Shown in pieces: positions 26,401-40,227 of a DNA stretch of 64,000 nt (its first letter is position 1; the number at the start of each line of letters is the position of its first letter). The position numbers were made by a program, and so were the translations under genes. Source of the DNA: Diprion similis (Eukaryota > Arthropoda > Insecta > Hymenoptera > Diprionidae); contig NC_060105.1 of the NCBI RefSeq assembly GCF_021155765.1, forward strand, positions 3,286,001-3,350,000, in the 5' to 3' direction. Under the pieces are notes generated by a model, which ran no database searches, was not told the DNA's origin, and saw only the letters and a program-made list of their open reading frames with translations.

Positions 26401-29400
26401 AACCCAAAGCCAAAGCCCAGCTGCTTGCCTAGCTCCACTCGCTCGTCCGCCCGTACGCCGCGCTGATGGACCCCATTTTGAATCCCACCGAGCTGACGAG
26501 GATCATTCAATTCAAAGGCGAACGCGCGAGCAATCTGCCGCATCTTCGGCATCCCTCTTCATCCTTTCTTGTCAAACCCACAACGTCACGGAATCGCATT
26601 TTTCATGTATTTTACGGATCCCAAGTCAAGGAACACCGCGTCTCCGGTACTCATTGTGCGACACCGGAGCTTCCAGCAGTCTTTCAATCCCATTCAGGCG
26701 ATCGACTAAAACTCGAAATACAAATATCAGAGGGGATGAAGCCTTTGGATAAACAAAAAAGGGAACGATAACGTTTTGCCTTTTCATACCCTTTCAGTCT
26801 TCACCGTTACCCTTGGCTAATATCAACGGTGGGATAATTACCGGCCATATCCACGACCCGCGTGCCAGATATCGGGTCAACAACAAGAGCACAGAGACCA
26901 GGAGCGTTCAAGAGAAGGATTTGATCCTGTCGTTGAAGTATCTGATCCCTATCGCCTAGTGTAAGCCATCATTCATGCCTCCCTCTTTCGAGAGCTAATC
27001 AACGCGGAGTATCCGGAGCATCTTGATGTTTGCTCTCGTCGCGCGAGCAAGAATGCTTTCAGGGTCCTTCGGGGCGCTCCGAGTCCCGCATTCCATAACG
27101 GGCACGGTGCGTTCCGTTCCGTTCTGTTCCGTTCCGGCGTAGGTGGCAGAGGGTTGTACGTGCGACGCAGGGTGGTGCGACAGAGACAAAGAGATGCGAG
27201 AGGGAGAGTGAGAGAGTGGTGAGTGTCTCTTGGTACCTACAACTACGAGCAGTGTGTGTCGGTATCAGCTACGTGTATAGGTATGTATATACATATAGAC
27301 ATGGACTGGCTGGCTGTCTCCAGGGGGAGAAGAGGAGGGGGTGGCGGGGGCGAGGGAGGACCGGGTAACGAGCCGCGGCAATTAATATCGCCGGGTTTCC
27401 ACAATGCGCTTGCAAATGAAAGGCCTTTGTGACGTGTGATTGCGTTACCCAGTGAATAGTTGAGTAATGGCGGTCGGTGAGGCTGCCTCCGCCGCCGCCG
27501 CCGAACCGCGGACCTACGACTTTAACGTTGTGTGCGTACCCCGTCGCACCCACCACCCCCTGTTCGTGAATGTTGTAACGTGTCTACGTGATCACGCGGT
27601 GCCTATGCCAAGGTTTTGCCCTCAACCATAACCAATAGATCCAAAGAGTACCTTATACCTACAACCGTTCTACTTTAAACCAACCTAGCTTTTTACCCCC
27701 GCCCCCAAATACACCCGCTTTGACCTTCTATGTACGTGTATGTGGTAACGTGTAGGTACACGATCATCGGGCTGTTGAATAAACGAATTACACCGATAAA
27801 TAAAATCTTGATGCTGTTTCATTTCTCATTGAATCCAGTTATGAGGACATTTAACCTTCGCGGATTATATTGTTTTTTTTTGTGCTATGTAGTTGGTGGT
27901 ATATTAGAGTATTAGAATAAAATTTCTGTCCAGCCGCACTGAGGAATAGCTTAGCTCAACCAAGGAAAGAAATAAACAGTATCAGGACGATAAAATCGTT
28001 TGAATTTATTCAAATGTTGTACATACATTACAAGGGTAATGTTATGATCATACTTTGGTTTAAAATCAAACTTAAAAACGTCTCGAAGTTTGGAGAAAAC
28101 CGATCTTTGAAATGATGAAAAATTATTTCGCATAACATCGAGTTTTGGTTTAGATTTAATTTTAAACGAGGGATTTCAATGTGTGAAAATTCATAAATAA
28201 TACAATCCGGGGAAAATGTCTAATATATCCAATAAATTTTCATAACGAAATGTTCAATCTGGGTGTATAAAGGTGTATGAATATAGTGAAGATCTGATAA
28301 GGAAGGAAATCGACGGGGGAGTTTGATGGGGAAAGAAGTGGTTTTAGTAATTTAAAAAATCCGTCAATATTGTGTGAGCAAATAATAAAATATATAACGG
28401 AGGGAAGGGCAAGGGCGGGCATTATCCAAATAGAAATATGAATAAATAATGCGAGCTGCGAGGTGGCCGTGCGAGCGGAGGAAAGGCACAAACACAAACG
28501 CGCGCGCATCGCCGCACCGGCACGGCACAGCGCCGCGGAGCGAGCAGCGAACCTCGCGGACTATGAGTAATATCGCCGGGGTTTTCCACCCCCTGAGCCA
28601 CCCCCGGGCCACCCCAGGGAGGGGCCACCGATCCATCAGCGTCCCACCACCCTCGCCTTTCCGCCACTCTCATTTTTCTCCGCGGGCCGCGCTCCATCAT
28701 TCCGCGTCACATCCGCCTCTCCCTTTTCCACCCTTGAGCCGCCCCTGAACCGCCCTCTAACCGCCCCTGGCTCGCTACTGATTGCACTTTCCAAATTCAT
28801 TACAGCACCGTCGTTCTCAGAGCCTCCCTTGCTACACGTCGTTCTTCGCTTCTACACGTCTTCGCGGATTCCTTCACACCCTTGGCTAAAAGTTTTTACT
28901 GCACGATCCCTGCTTTACTGTATAAAGAAACTGTTTTTTTTTTTTTTTCTATCAATTCAATATTATCTTTTCTATCATCAAATTCAGGGGACACTGAATT
29001 CCTTGCAATTAATGATTCTATATTTTAAACGTGGCAAGTAAGCCGATAAAAATTTCCTCGACCGGATGGGTCTTGTTTATGTTATAATTTAGCCAGTCTA
29101 AATCAATATCAACTTGCTTGTTTTTCGATAAACTTTCTGCGGAGCCTGTACCCCAGGTATATATATGTATAAATGTATATATACAATAAGAGAATATTCT
29201 TCGTTCCTGCCTCTGATGGGCCGCTCACTTTGGTTCAACTTTAATCATTTAGAGCCGGGTTATAATTGTAAGCAATTAAATTAATAACCAGGGGCATTTG
29301 TCAATACATACGAAGTAAGGTACAACGATCTATCTAGGTAGCTACTGAATTGAATATGCAAAGGTGGAGTTATGTACCTCAAGCCTTATACCCGGTCCTT

Positions 29401-31515
29401 TATAAAATATCGATACCTCATGTTTTCATCTCCTTCCTCGTATCGCTTTTAAACTCGGCGCTGCAACTTTTTTTACTTCCAAAAGCGGAATTCCTTTCCC
29501 GCGATTTTTGAATAAGTAGATATACCACGATTATTAATGGAAAATTGTTATAATTTAACTACAAGCAATTTATACTGATGACAAACGCGTTTTCACCTTT
29601 TATCCTGTACATCCAGTGACGAATTATTCGCTCGTAATAAGTGGGAAACGCCGAAAAGCGGTCCGGGATAGGCGTTGGTAGCCGCGGCTAACTATAATCA
29701 TGAGCGTCATCATCATTAGGTGTCAGCGGAGTGCCGCAGGACCGACTATTAGCGGGCGGACTGACGGACGCCGTGGTTCTCGCGGCTGATGCTGCCGTTA
29801 TCTATGCGTGCCTCTAGCCTAGTCGAATTCTCACTTTATCTACAAACTCAGGGGCCACCTCGCCACGGCATTCCCAGCACTGGAGGCCCCCGAGTATTGC
29901 GTGCTCTTCATCTTCGCCGCTGAAACCAACCCCTGTAATGTGCACTCGTTCGCGTGACAAGTTAATCGTCGAGTAAAGTCAGAAGTGGAATTTTCTGAAC
30001 TAGTAACAATTAAATAAAAAAAACAATTACGCACTAATTTTTATGTAATGTAAAAATATAAGCGCCTCCGCCCCCCTGAATCAGGTAGACCCGAATATCG
30101 TAACGTTTGAGAAAATCTAAACCCGGGGGTAAAAGTAGTGCACGGCGATTTTGCGCGGGGGTGAAAAATCACACGCGAAGCACGGAGATCGTTTACAAAA
30201 ACCGCAGGGCGTAAAAATGACAATTTATCATCTAGTGCGTCTAGGGACAGGGAGGCCATGACGCCTGTGTTTTAGCCTGGGGTAAATTCTCTGCAATTTT
30301 CTTTCATATTTCTGGACAGATTGACGCCTTTTGATTCATTGTTATTGCACAGCCTAGTTTGACAGCTTGACGTTTACTGCCGATGATCGCGGGAATCGTA
30401 TATTAAAAATCTGCGGAAAGATAGTCGGACATTTGTCTTGTCTTTTGACAAACGTATATTCAAACGTGGAAAGTACTTCGTGTATCTACGCGCGCTATTA
30501 CCCAAGTGATTTTCGCTAAAATGTACCATTATTTCGGTGACATTATCATTTCACCCGAAGTGGGTATACATACCGGTAGATAGTTATTCAGCGTTTTCTC
30601 ATGCACCGTCGTATCAATTCGGTGACGTCGAATTTTCTGGTTGGAAATCGCTCGTCATTCGACGTCGATAACGACGTGTGTCGGGAGAAAATGTACCTGG
30701 CCTAAAAAATTACCGGTTGAATGTCGACCATCGGTCAAACTCCTACATTAGTTCCATGGAGTTTTTAATCCCGTTTCGGTGATCCAAGATTGGTTTTTAC
30801 GCCACAGCCGAGCAGCGTGTCATGGCTGCCGATCAACCGTTGATCAGATCCCTCTGAGCGGTGATACGACGGATATATACTTGAGCCGTGTAATCAAATA
30901 CGCATTAGCCCATTTCAACCCCTCGTCGTTGGCTCGAAACTTGACTTTTCGTGGCTGTGGTTTCGGCCACGCCTGAACGGCTGGCCGCACAACAACTGTT
31001 TGCATAGACGCGTGTCAAATCACCCTGGCGACTCGTACGCCGTTGATGTGGGGGTGTTGGTACAGGCCGAGGGCCGTGTTTCCGCGTGTAGATGCACGTT
31101 ATTACACGTTACGACAAAGTTGCGGAGCTCCGACAAGGGTTGCGGCCTCAAAGTCGGCCGCACGCGGAGACACGCAACTCTGCAATCAGCGGCATATCTT
31201 TGAGATCGTGGACCCTGCGATTTACACCCGTTTCGTTCCTGCAGCGAGCCGCGACGCTCGGCGTCGCGGCGCCTCAGGGCTGCCGAGTGCAAACCGGGGG
31301 AAAAAATCGCTGATCGTTGCACCTTCGAATCAACCACTTGCACGACGTGCACGAAAGAACCGCGAGGCCATCTTCGCCGAGGTTCTTCTTTTGGTCGCTC
31401 AAGAAAAGCTTAAGGTTATCGGACACCTCGAGACCTCGGCTTGTGGACTTTCGCGTTTTTCACTCGTCGAGAAGCCGCATTAACGACTTTGCACATGCCT
31501 TAGAAATAGTGCAGT
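23441..31515. other. Intergenic DNA, no gene recognised
   Basis: Two acceptor-like sites (23446 and 25891) are noted as findings. A 187-codon frame at 26189-26752 is Ser/Pro/Gln rich, overlaps a - strand frame of 127 codons and starts in a C/T tract, so it is judged spurious. GC-rich patches lie at 27320-27380 and 28440-28760. AT-rich DNA fills 27960-28420 and 29050-29600. Confidence 0.6.
25858..25877 (+). repeat. CTT microsatellite ending in an acceptor-like CAG
   Basis: Six CTT units run into TCTGTCTTCTCGCAG at 25877-25891, which looks like a polypyrimidine tract plus AG. The CTT run alone explains the leucine run in the open frame across it. Confidence 0.7.
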
Positions 31516-31836
31516 CAAATAAGGTCTGAATTCAAAATTTTGAACACAAGGCTGCGTTTTTGCATATATAAAGGTTTTCGACCCTCAGAAACTCAAATCT
31601 GAAGTTATTTCAATTAGAATTTTCCGCTCTACACGATGGTCAAGTAATTTTTCATCTATCGACAGCAGTTTTTCAGGGAAATCGCAAAAAAAAATCAAAT
31701 TTGGCTGTTTTCTCGTAACCCCGGTCATGCAGCTCAAAAATGACTTCAGATTTGAGTTTCCGAGGGTCGGAAACCACTGTATATAAAAATGCAGCCTTGT
31801 GCTCAAATTTTCTAATTCACAATCAGACCTTATTTG
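31516..31836. mobile_element. Foldback (long inverted-repeat) element
   Basis: Two arms of roughly 95 bp, 31516-31606 and 31742-31836, are imperfect reverse complements. The outer 14 bases (CAAATAAGGTCTGA) and the inner 14 bases (CTCAAATCTGAAGT, 31592-31605) match exactly, and blocks such as CACAAGGCTGC also pair. About 135 bp of AT-rich DNA separates the arms. No clear target-site duplication is seen; the flanks share only a GTC near the ends. Short open frames across it (73 codons on -, 65 on +) are by-products of the repeat. It resembles a MITE or foldback transposon copy with partly diverged arms. Confidence 0.65.
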
Positions 31837-34200
31837 TCTTGACTAAAATTCGCGCACGGCTGGACAACCGAGTGCACCAATGCACAATCAGCGAATGGAT
31901 CATGAAATACGATCACCTTCCAAACACTTTATCCTGATGTTCCCCCGCCCCCTTTATGTCGGTCATTTCCTCGGACAGTGGTATGAAAAGCTGAGCGGTT
32001 TATGTAATCTTGGAGTAAAATATGGCCACCCCGATTCGGTGGACAACTCGCATTGATCTCCGACATGTGGATTTGAAACCGGCAACAATCCGGGGCATCC
32101 GAGCCGACCTCGGATAAAAGATTTTTGTGTATCGGGCCCAATTCGTCGAGGACTCGGAGAGGAGGAAAATGCGAGATAGAACGCGGAGGATTGAGAGGAA
32201 GATAAGCTGCGGGGGGAGAGAGAGAGAGAGAGGAGGGGAGGGCAGCGAGTGGGGCGAACGAGTCGGACTGGGACGTTGGTTGCTGGGGGAGGGGAGGGGT
32301 GTTATTAATCTGGTGTCGAGTTGAGCAACAAAGTTATATAGGAGCTCAGGAAATGAAACACGAGAAACCTCCCTGGCAGACCCGCCTGCCCCCTCGGCCA
32401 CCACCGCCGGCCCCTGCGATTCTATATCCAAGTTTGAATGTATTGCCGGGCAGCAACCCTTCCTCCTCCAACTCCGGTCAGATGAAGATATAACAATCGC
32501 AACTCGCCGCGCGGCCCGCGATGGAGACATGCATATTTATACCGTGTCCATTCTCTTCCCATGACACGGATCGTCCTTCCCCATTGCTGATGCTTTGTAG
32601 CGACCCGACCGTAGATACACGCCTTCAACTACCTGCCGCTCACCATTTTCTCATTGCGAATTGACCACGAGGGATAACCGCAATGGTGGATTTTTTTAAC
32701 TTCAGTTTCAGTAAGATGTATTTATCCGCGTTTTTATTTTCTCAGTTTTTGTGGAATAATGAAGCTTCCTGAAATTTCTGATTGTCATTGTCGTTCTGCT
32801 TTTACTTCAAAATAACGAAACAAATTGGCAGGCAAGAAATAGAACAAGTCTTCACGTTTCTCTGAGGAATTTTCATACCATTCCATTGTGAATTCTTGGG
32901 TTCTGAAAGCGGTGGAATTCTTTCGCAACATCGCATATTGAGTGGGAATTAGAGAAACACGATTAGCGGTCGTCGGCCATTACCTCGTGATTTCTCTATG
33001 GCGAGGGAGCGTGTACACCGTGTTGAAATTAATTCGCTCTACATGGCTGGAGGACGATGAAGGGGTTGGTCATCTCCCACGTAGTCGAGGAAGGGGGTGG
33101 TCGTGGGGTTGGGGGCGCGATTAAAATCTCATCAACCGTTCTTGATGCACGAAATGCCCACGTTATACCGTCTCCTCGATACCTCGACGTTCCTTCCTCC
33201 CTGATTCGCTTGCCTCCTGCGCCTTTGCTCTGATCCTTGCGGTCCTTCCTCGCCATGCCACTTCGGCGTGGCAAAAACGTACCGGTTCGCTATCCCTGAT
33301 GGGCTTATAATTGCAGGAATGCCGATGGTCGGTGGTTCATGCGAGTGGCTCGTTGCTCGCTCGTTTTACCGAACCTTTTGCAACCCGGTTTCGTTTCACT
33401 CGCTAGGAAAATCTCGTCCTTGTCGTCTTTGCAGGGGTTACACTTTTACACCTTGAATATTGGTGGTAACTTGTTATTCATCGAGAGATAGGAAATGAAA
33501 CTTGTGCGTACACGGAGAGGGAAATTAGCCTTTCGGATCAATCGATGATCGTTGAAGTACGTTATATGTTTGATCTTCTAAGAAGACGCTTATGGTTCCG
33601 ATTCGGTGTCAAGTGAGAACAGGACGGAAGAATAAGGGTGCTGGAGGAATGAGTCGGCGATAACTGAACGGACGAAAGAACCACGCAGAGAACGAGAACA
33701 GAAGAAAGACGGATGTGAAGGCCATCAGGGTGCGGAGCCATTTCTGGCTCATTGTGGACTCCATTTGAGACTCTTAGATTGCCGGTGAAATATCTGCCAC
33801 GGCGATGGAAAAATCGCTAACGTAGGGAACTGGCAAAATAAAAGTAGCAACATTTCTCACCCGACTCCCGGGCGCCCCAGGCCCCGGGGTTTCGTCGGTA
33901 AAAACCGAAAAGCGATAGAGTGCCTCCGGGTCTCCGTCCCGAATATAGCGCCAAGCACCATCGCCGCCTCCTCCGACTGCGAGGAACGGACGAAAGAAAC
34001 TCCACGCGACGTTGATGGAGGCCCGGAGTGTTTGCTTTGCTCTCGCGACAAATGTCGCTCTTTGAGAGTTGCATCCCGGCTTCGAGATACTCGAATCATC
34101 CCTGCGTCAGGCATTGGGCTTCATCGAGGGAACGGATTCGAAAAGCTTATTCGAAGACAGTCAAGTAATTTCGCGAGCTTTTATTCGGAAAATTCTTGCC
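31837..34200. other. Intergenic DNA between two inserted elements
   Basis: A purine-rich block at 32150-32300 produces a Ser/Pro/Leu-rich antisense frame of 176 codons (32000-32530 -) that I do not accept as coding. The rest is unique DNA with no recognisable gene or RNA. Confidence 0.6.
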
Positions 34201-34208
34201 ATCTAGCG
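34201..34208. repeat. Left target-site duplication of the hAT-like MITE
   Basis: The eight bases ATCTAGCG here recur exactly at 34410-34417, directly outside the two inverted-repeat ends. They mark the insertion site. Confidence 0.7.
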
Positions 34209-34409
34209 GGGTGGGGGGGGGGTCAAAACGTAGAAGGGTCAATATTGAAAATGGCCGAAATATGAGAAAAAAACCGAAATTTCAAATTTGCGAAAATAAA
34301 CTAACGAAAGTTGAATTGTTCGAAATTTTGAGTTACTTTCTAGTAGTCATGCTCATCAGTGACACTTTCGAAAATCAATATTGACCCTTCTAAGTTTTGA
34401 CCCCCACCT
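34209..34409. mobile_element. hAT-like MITE with 8-bp target duplication
   Basis: A ~201-bp element is flanked by the 8-bp direct repeat ATCTAGCG (34201-34208 and 34410-34417). Its ends are inverted repeats of about 35 bp: from the G-run, TCAAAACGTAGAAGGGTC then AATATTGA on the left, and the same with one change (CTTAG for CGTAG) on the right. The left end has a longer G tract (ten G) than the right. The interior is AT rich with no transposase frame. Eight-base duplications are typical of hAT transposases. Little divergence between the ends suggests a fairly recent insertion. Confidence 0.75.
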
Positions 34410-34417
34410 ATCTAGCG
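34410..34417. repeat. Right target-site duplication of the hAT-like MITE
   Basis: Exact copy of the eight bases at 34201-34208, directly abutting the right inverted repeat. Confidence 0.7.
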
Positions 34418-37400
34418 AATGGATGATTTTCCTATTTTCAAAATTATTCATCAACCGTCCTGATTGACTTGTGAATAAGTATCATCGCTTAACTCCGTTC
34501 TTTCTTTTTTTTCACTTCTTTTCCTTTTCTTTTCATACCTACAACGTGTTTGGCAAAAGGAGTCTACCTTGAACGCAACGGCAAAAGGCGGGCCTTAATC
34601 GATGATCCTCTGGGAATAGTTACAGAGATCACTTTTCCGGTGGATAGCAGGTTCTTTGTCAGCGATAGCTAAGGGTGAGGGTAGAAGAAGCAGAGAGCTC
34701 GACGTCGTGGTCCAAAAACAAATGCCATTTTTCCTCCCTTTATATAGAGGGATTTTTTCGCCCGAGATGGATCACTGGCAACCGGAGTGCCACGAGGTGG
34801 AGAAGGAGGAAAGAGAGGAGGTGGTGGAGGAGGAGGACGAGGAGGTGGTGGTGGTAGTGGAGGACGGCGCAAGGAAGCCGGTGAATAAGGGCGAGAGAGG
34901 GGTTGAAAAAACAGGCTTGAGGAAGAAGTAGAGAAGAAATAAAGCGCGCGCGAGCGAAGATCTTTACGGTGACGCCACAGCGTCATTAGGCCGAGCTCAG
35001 CGGCGAACGACGAAGCCTAAAGGCGGACTAATGCACTCTTCTTTTGAGCAACCCGCGAGTTCGAACCTGAGGAAAAACCGCGTGTACGGTGGAACCTGGA
35101 GTTCAATATGAAAGGTCCTGTGGACAAGCGCGAATTCGTGGGAGTCGCCGCGTGCGAAGTGAGCGATTGCCATTCGCCGGTTCGTTTCCCGGATAAAAAG
35201 TAAATTCTCTCCTGAATCCTGCCTTTTTTTTCTCTCTCTTTCTCTCTTTATCTTTGTCTCTCTATCATCTATTATCTATTTCAGTCTATTTGCGACTGCC
35301 GACCTGTTCTCTCCCTACCTCACTACTTAAGTTATTACAAACACTTGTAATGAAATAAAGATTTACAATTTTTCTTCTCTTTTGGTTTTTTTTTTCTCAA
35401 GTTTTCCGAACTTGCACTTCAAAACCGTGTGGATCGCCGACGAGGCAGTCCTTGCCAGAAAATATGACACTTTGAAGCCTATTCGTATCGTGCTTTGCAC
35501 TAACCTAGAGAAGCTTCCACTCAGACAGCCTCCTGACTTACTTACTTACTGAATTATTGTCATTATTTTCATTGTTAATCTACTCCATGGTCATTATTAT
35601 TTTATTTCCTTTATTCTTTTTGTTTATTTTATGTTATGTTATCAACTTTGCTTGTTCGTAAGGTGCTTAGTTTTGCTTATTAGCTGAAACAAGGTGTTTG
35701 TAATTCTCCACTTTTCTTCTCTTTGTTTGTTTGTTAACAACACTTGCTTGCTTACTTACTTATGTTTGTACTTACTTCATTTATTTAATGCTAGAAAATA
35801 ATTCTGTATTTTGTGTTTTCGCCTGCGGTCCTCAGGGAGTTTCATTCCAGGATCGAAGAAACATACTTTCTGTCTCTCCCTCTCACACTTTCTTTCTCTC
35901 TCCTTTTTGTGCAGGTACACATGTATAGCTATACATGTATTACGTATATGTGTATAGTAATGTAAGAAATTCTGGCGAACCTGATCCTGGAATTTGATCA
36001 ATGTCGGAATCGCATGCTCTGCGCTGGTCTCGAGTGGCGGCCGTGTATACGGAAAGACATTTTTTATCACGCATTCCGCAATTAATTATTTCCCTTTTTC
36101 TTCTTCCTCTGCTTCATCTAATTTTTTCTTTTTTTTTTTTTTTAATTCATTTTCATTCAAATCTGGTCGATTGCGGACTTGGTTTTGTCTATCCAGTGGC
36201 CGAAATATAGGAAACTATTTCAGAAAGTATATAAAAATTTTCGGCGAACAGATAATCATCTTTAGCATCCCTTCGAACGATCGGTAGGTACCTACGACTG
36301 TGGATATTCCATTTGAAAATGAGAGTTACCTGGGACTCTATAACACCCCGATTAGGCAAATTCCAGTGTCCGAGGATCTGGGCAAATGGAGGTCCCACAT
36401 GAGTCCGCGGTCTCGCGTATACGTCAGAAAACGATGGGGGTGGTATAAATTTCTCGCGTAACGGAGTGGCAGCCCTCAGAATCGAACCATCTGGTCATAT
36501 TTCGTGGCTTGGTACGAGTGCGTGTGAGCTGCGTAGGTGGCGTCTCCTTTACAGAGGAAAGAAGAGAAGCTGCGTTACCACGCGAGGTGGATCAGGGGGC
36601 GAACGGGGGCGGGGCGAACTGGAGGAGGGAGTGTAATCCCAGGCGATCAGTGTGCGGCAGATTCGGCCTTAATGAGCTCCGCAATGATAAATGACTTCGC
36701 GGGAGGCGCACCTCCGCCTCGTCCTTCTCCCTCCCGCCCTCCCTCCATCCCTCTCGTGGCCGCTTATCCTCGCCCTGGAAGGAAGGAAGGGTAGGTGGAT
36801 TCCCCCGCCTCGCCTCACCTCGCGTCGACGTCACGCTTACAGCCTCAGACGTACGAACGCTTCGCCCCGGTACCTCGACCCTGACGTGACGGCTTCCTTC
36901 TCTCGCAGGCTTTCATCTCCGCCAACGATTCCTCAAACTCGAACCGGCTGTCCGATCCTGGAATTCAAAATGGCGACCTCTCATGCCCCCGTAAGTGACA
37001 CTCGTCCATCCTCTCGGGCCGCTGGCCAGACGTTTCAATCCAATGTCTCTCGCTCTTCGTGGGTCGCCCCAGTCAAACTGACATCGATCAGAACCGCGGG
37101 GTACCAACGCAAACGTCTCGCCCGGAAAACCCTTTATTATTCTCAATTCGGAGGATTATCCATCGCCGCTTATACTCTTCGAACGTGTATAATCATCTTC
37201 GTAATCCACATAACCATAACTTAATTGAGTTGTTCCCGTTCGCCTAATCCCACCGCTCATTCATTCGTTCATTCATTCCCACCGACATCGCCGTCGTCTT
37301 CGGTCGGTTGCTATTATTTCAACTTGTCAAATCTGTCCGAATCTACAACGTCTTTATGTATTCCTCAATTTCCGCTTCCTTCGCTCTTCACCTCTTTCTT

Positions 37401-40227
37401 TTTTTACGTCTCAATTTAGCTCAAACCCTTGTTCTCAGGGTCTTTTCAGCTGGTTTAAAGTTCAAATCGATACTTCGTTAGATAAAAGGAATCGAGTCAT
37501 TTAAGTGCAGACGAATTGACGGCAGGAAGGTGAGACCGGTAAGACGTGGGAACGAGGTGAAGGAGCAGTTGACGAATACTACGGCTATGCTGGAATGTTT
37601 TTTTTTTTTTTTCATTTGCTTTTTTCTTCCCGACCAAATTTGCGGAGGCTCAATTTCCGTGGAAGGCTTGGATACTCGCTTACACTCACCCGAGGCTACC
37701 TGTCCACCAACGGTCCTCTGGTCGCTGACGCATTGGGTTATTAATGAGGGTTCGGAATTATTTGGGAAATGAAAGAAGCTCGAGCTGGGTTGCCTCTTGG
37801 CTGAAATGACAAATGCAAGGAAACGGGGGGGTAATTTGTACGCGCCACGTTCAAGGTATACGCAGATCCCCTCTTTACCCCTGGTCCCCTTCTTTGCCCT
37901 TGTAAAACCTCGCTCGTTCGCCCCCCCAGACACCCCCAAAAGTCCAGGCGCGTTTATCCTGCGCGCCCGAAAACCATCGCGAAGTACATTCAGGATCGAT
38001 TTGAAATCGTCGTTATTGCACGCATCGATCATCACTTCAACGGATCATCGTTTACGCTATGGAGGGAAATACGATCTTGCGAAACGATGATTTTTTTTTT
38101 TTTTTGCAAACTACACGCGCGTCTATTAACGTGTCTGATTGACGATCGTCAATTACGCCGATGATTAGCGCCGGCTGATTTCGCAGACGGATTCGTACGA
38201 ACACTTTCAAGTAAAACTGATACGATAGGTTCTACTTCATGGCGCCCTGAGATGAGGCCATTTTGGCTTTCGGATTCATCTCCTCTCTTTTTTGTTTCTG
38301 AATCACGATTTTTAATACCGCATCGTAGAATCGTTCGTTCAGAAATCCCGCGAACGGAAATGATCCAGTGTGTTGCATAGCACCGAGTTTCGTGTGGTAG
38401 TGAATGCTGGACATCCATCAGACACCCCGGGTGCTCGACGTCTCAATCCTTTTGGCCCACGCACAAAGTGCCCACCTACCTACCTCTGCTCGCATCCTAT
38501 ATCAAACTGGGGGTTTAACTGCCCGCTAAACATCCACCGAGACTTAGTAATTTTATTACAAGTGTCACAGGCATGATTGGCCGATAAATAAACCATCCTG
38601 GGTATGATTTCAAACGATTTACGCTTTGAAATACTTTGAGTTATTATCCCGCATCGAGCGAATGTTTCCGCAGAGTCACGCCAGTTCAGAGCAAATGGTG
38701 ATCCTGTAAACATGAAATCGTTGTATATATACTCTACAATGTTGCGGATAAGAAACATTCGTTCGCCATGTCTAAGAAAGCCAGGGTGGAGTGAAACACT
38801 GTGATTTAATCAACCGCGTTTACGTTGATGTGAAATTTTGAATCATGCAAAGAACGAACCAAACGAGTAATAAAAATGTATAATCACGCTTCTGAAGCTA
38901 GGGAGAAAATTAAATAGCGATTATTAAGGAGCTTCTTTCTCGTGGTTGTTAAAAAGCCATCAGTTTCATAATTGGTCCATGTATAAATCCGCGTACGCAC
39001 CACGCTATTAGGGCTGCTATACCAAGGTCGAGTATTATCATGAAATTTTTCGGGTTAATTGTTAGGATGATTTAATCGAGCTACTTATGGTGTGATTTTG
39101 AACACTTTGGGCAAAGTCCTATCCCAATTTTAATAACAGTGGCAACGTCGTCTAGGTGAGGTTGTCTCGCGAAGGATGCAAAGCCGTGATCTTCGGAAGT
39201 GATCGACGCGACTGCATACCTGCATACGATTAACAGCGGATAAACAATCGTGATGTGGTCGGGAGGGATTTCGAGGTGAGTAATCGAGGTGGGTATCGAT
39301 GTGGCCATTCCCATCGGATGCGTATCGGATCGAAGATGCGGGGATTCGGGTTCGGTTCAGATCCGGTTGTAGTCGGGTTTGAGTCGTGGGTGTCAAGCTT
39401 TCACTAGGCGGCGGACAGGATAGGTGATTGGCTCTCGGCGAGCCCCTCCCAGAACCCATTAGGAGGTGAAACGAAAGAAACAACATTAATTTTAAAACCA
39501 ATCCGAGGAGAAACCGGGCCCTGGTCGCCATTTGTATATTCAGTTTCGTCTCGGCGTCGGTGAAGAGCAGCCGCGCGCCGGCTAGCGAGAAGTGAAACCC
39601 TTGAAAAACGAGGAAGAAAAGAAAATCGACGAAAAAGAATGAGAGTATGAAAAAAGGCAGCCTTAATTACCGAACCGACCGATCTGTCCGTGTCGCTCAA
39701 ACATGCGACCCACTTCACCTCGGAAATTAGGAATGCCCTGGCTCTCGAAAGTAAGTCAGTTTCAGCCTCGGCCCTTCCATGCCGCGGTATAAAATATTCA
39801 TTTACCACAATTTCCTTCCGCAATCAGCCGTCCTGATATAGGCGGACACCCTCCTTCGACTCTGCATTAACGAACGTAGATGATCTAAATGGACTGATCA
39901 AAACGAAGGAAAACCATTAGAGGTCAACCTGCCGTAATTCCATGCCTCAAATGTACGCTCGTTTCCGTGCTCACGCGTTGTTCGGCCATTCGCAGGATCA
40001 TCAACGAACTTACCACACTCAGGAATTCTGAGTCGGTTGTAATCTTCCCACGAATACTTAGTCACTTCCACGACTCATCAAAAATTCTGATAGGCTTGGT
40101 CCTCTACCTAATCACATCACCGAACACACCGCAATTCAGGATCTGTTTTGAACGTCTGGGATACAATTATGTCTAAAAGCGAGTAGCGGACCCTTAGAGA
40201 CATAATTAAAAAAAAAACACACACAAA
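34418..40227. other. Intergenic DNA, no gene recognised
   Basis: T-rich DNA with TTAC/CTTA tetranucleotide patches at 35536-35550 and 35745-35765. A GC-rich patch at 36590-36960 gives a 177-codon frame without known domains. A 185-codon - strand frame at 37478-38035 contains a lysine run encoded by a poly(T) tract and also has no recognisable domain. An ATTTCAAA/TTTGAAAT 8-bp hairpin lies near 38608-38633. Confidence 0.6.
34796..34869 (+). repeat. GAG/GTG purine-rich repeat
   Basis: Degenerate array of GAGG, GTGG and GGA units. It makes Glu/Val-rich (+) and Pro-rich (-) open frames of about 90-105 codons that I regard as composition artefacts. Confidence 0.7.

Noticed and set aside
26189..26752. 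187-codon open frame
   Set aside because: Begins in a C/T tract giving Ser/Leu/Pro runs, overlaps a 127-codon antisense frame, no known family.
36535..36543. CTCF-like core AGGTGGCGT as an insulator mark
   Set aside because: Only 8 of 9 positions fit and no flanking consensus is present; other near-matches (7420, 15348) are equally weak.
37478..38035. 185-codon antisense open frame
   Set aside because: Contains a lysine run encoded by a poly(T) tract; no domain or plausible gene structure.
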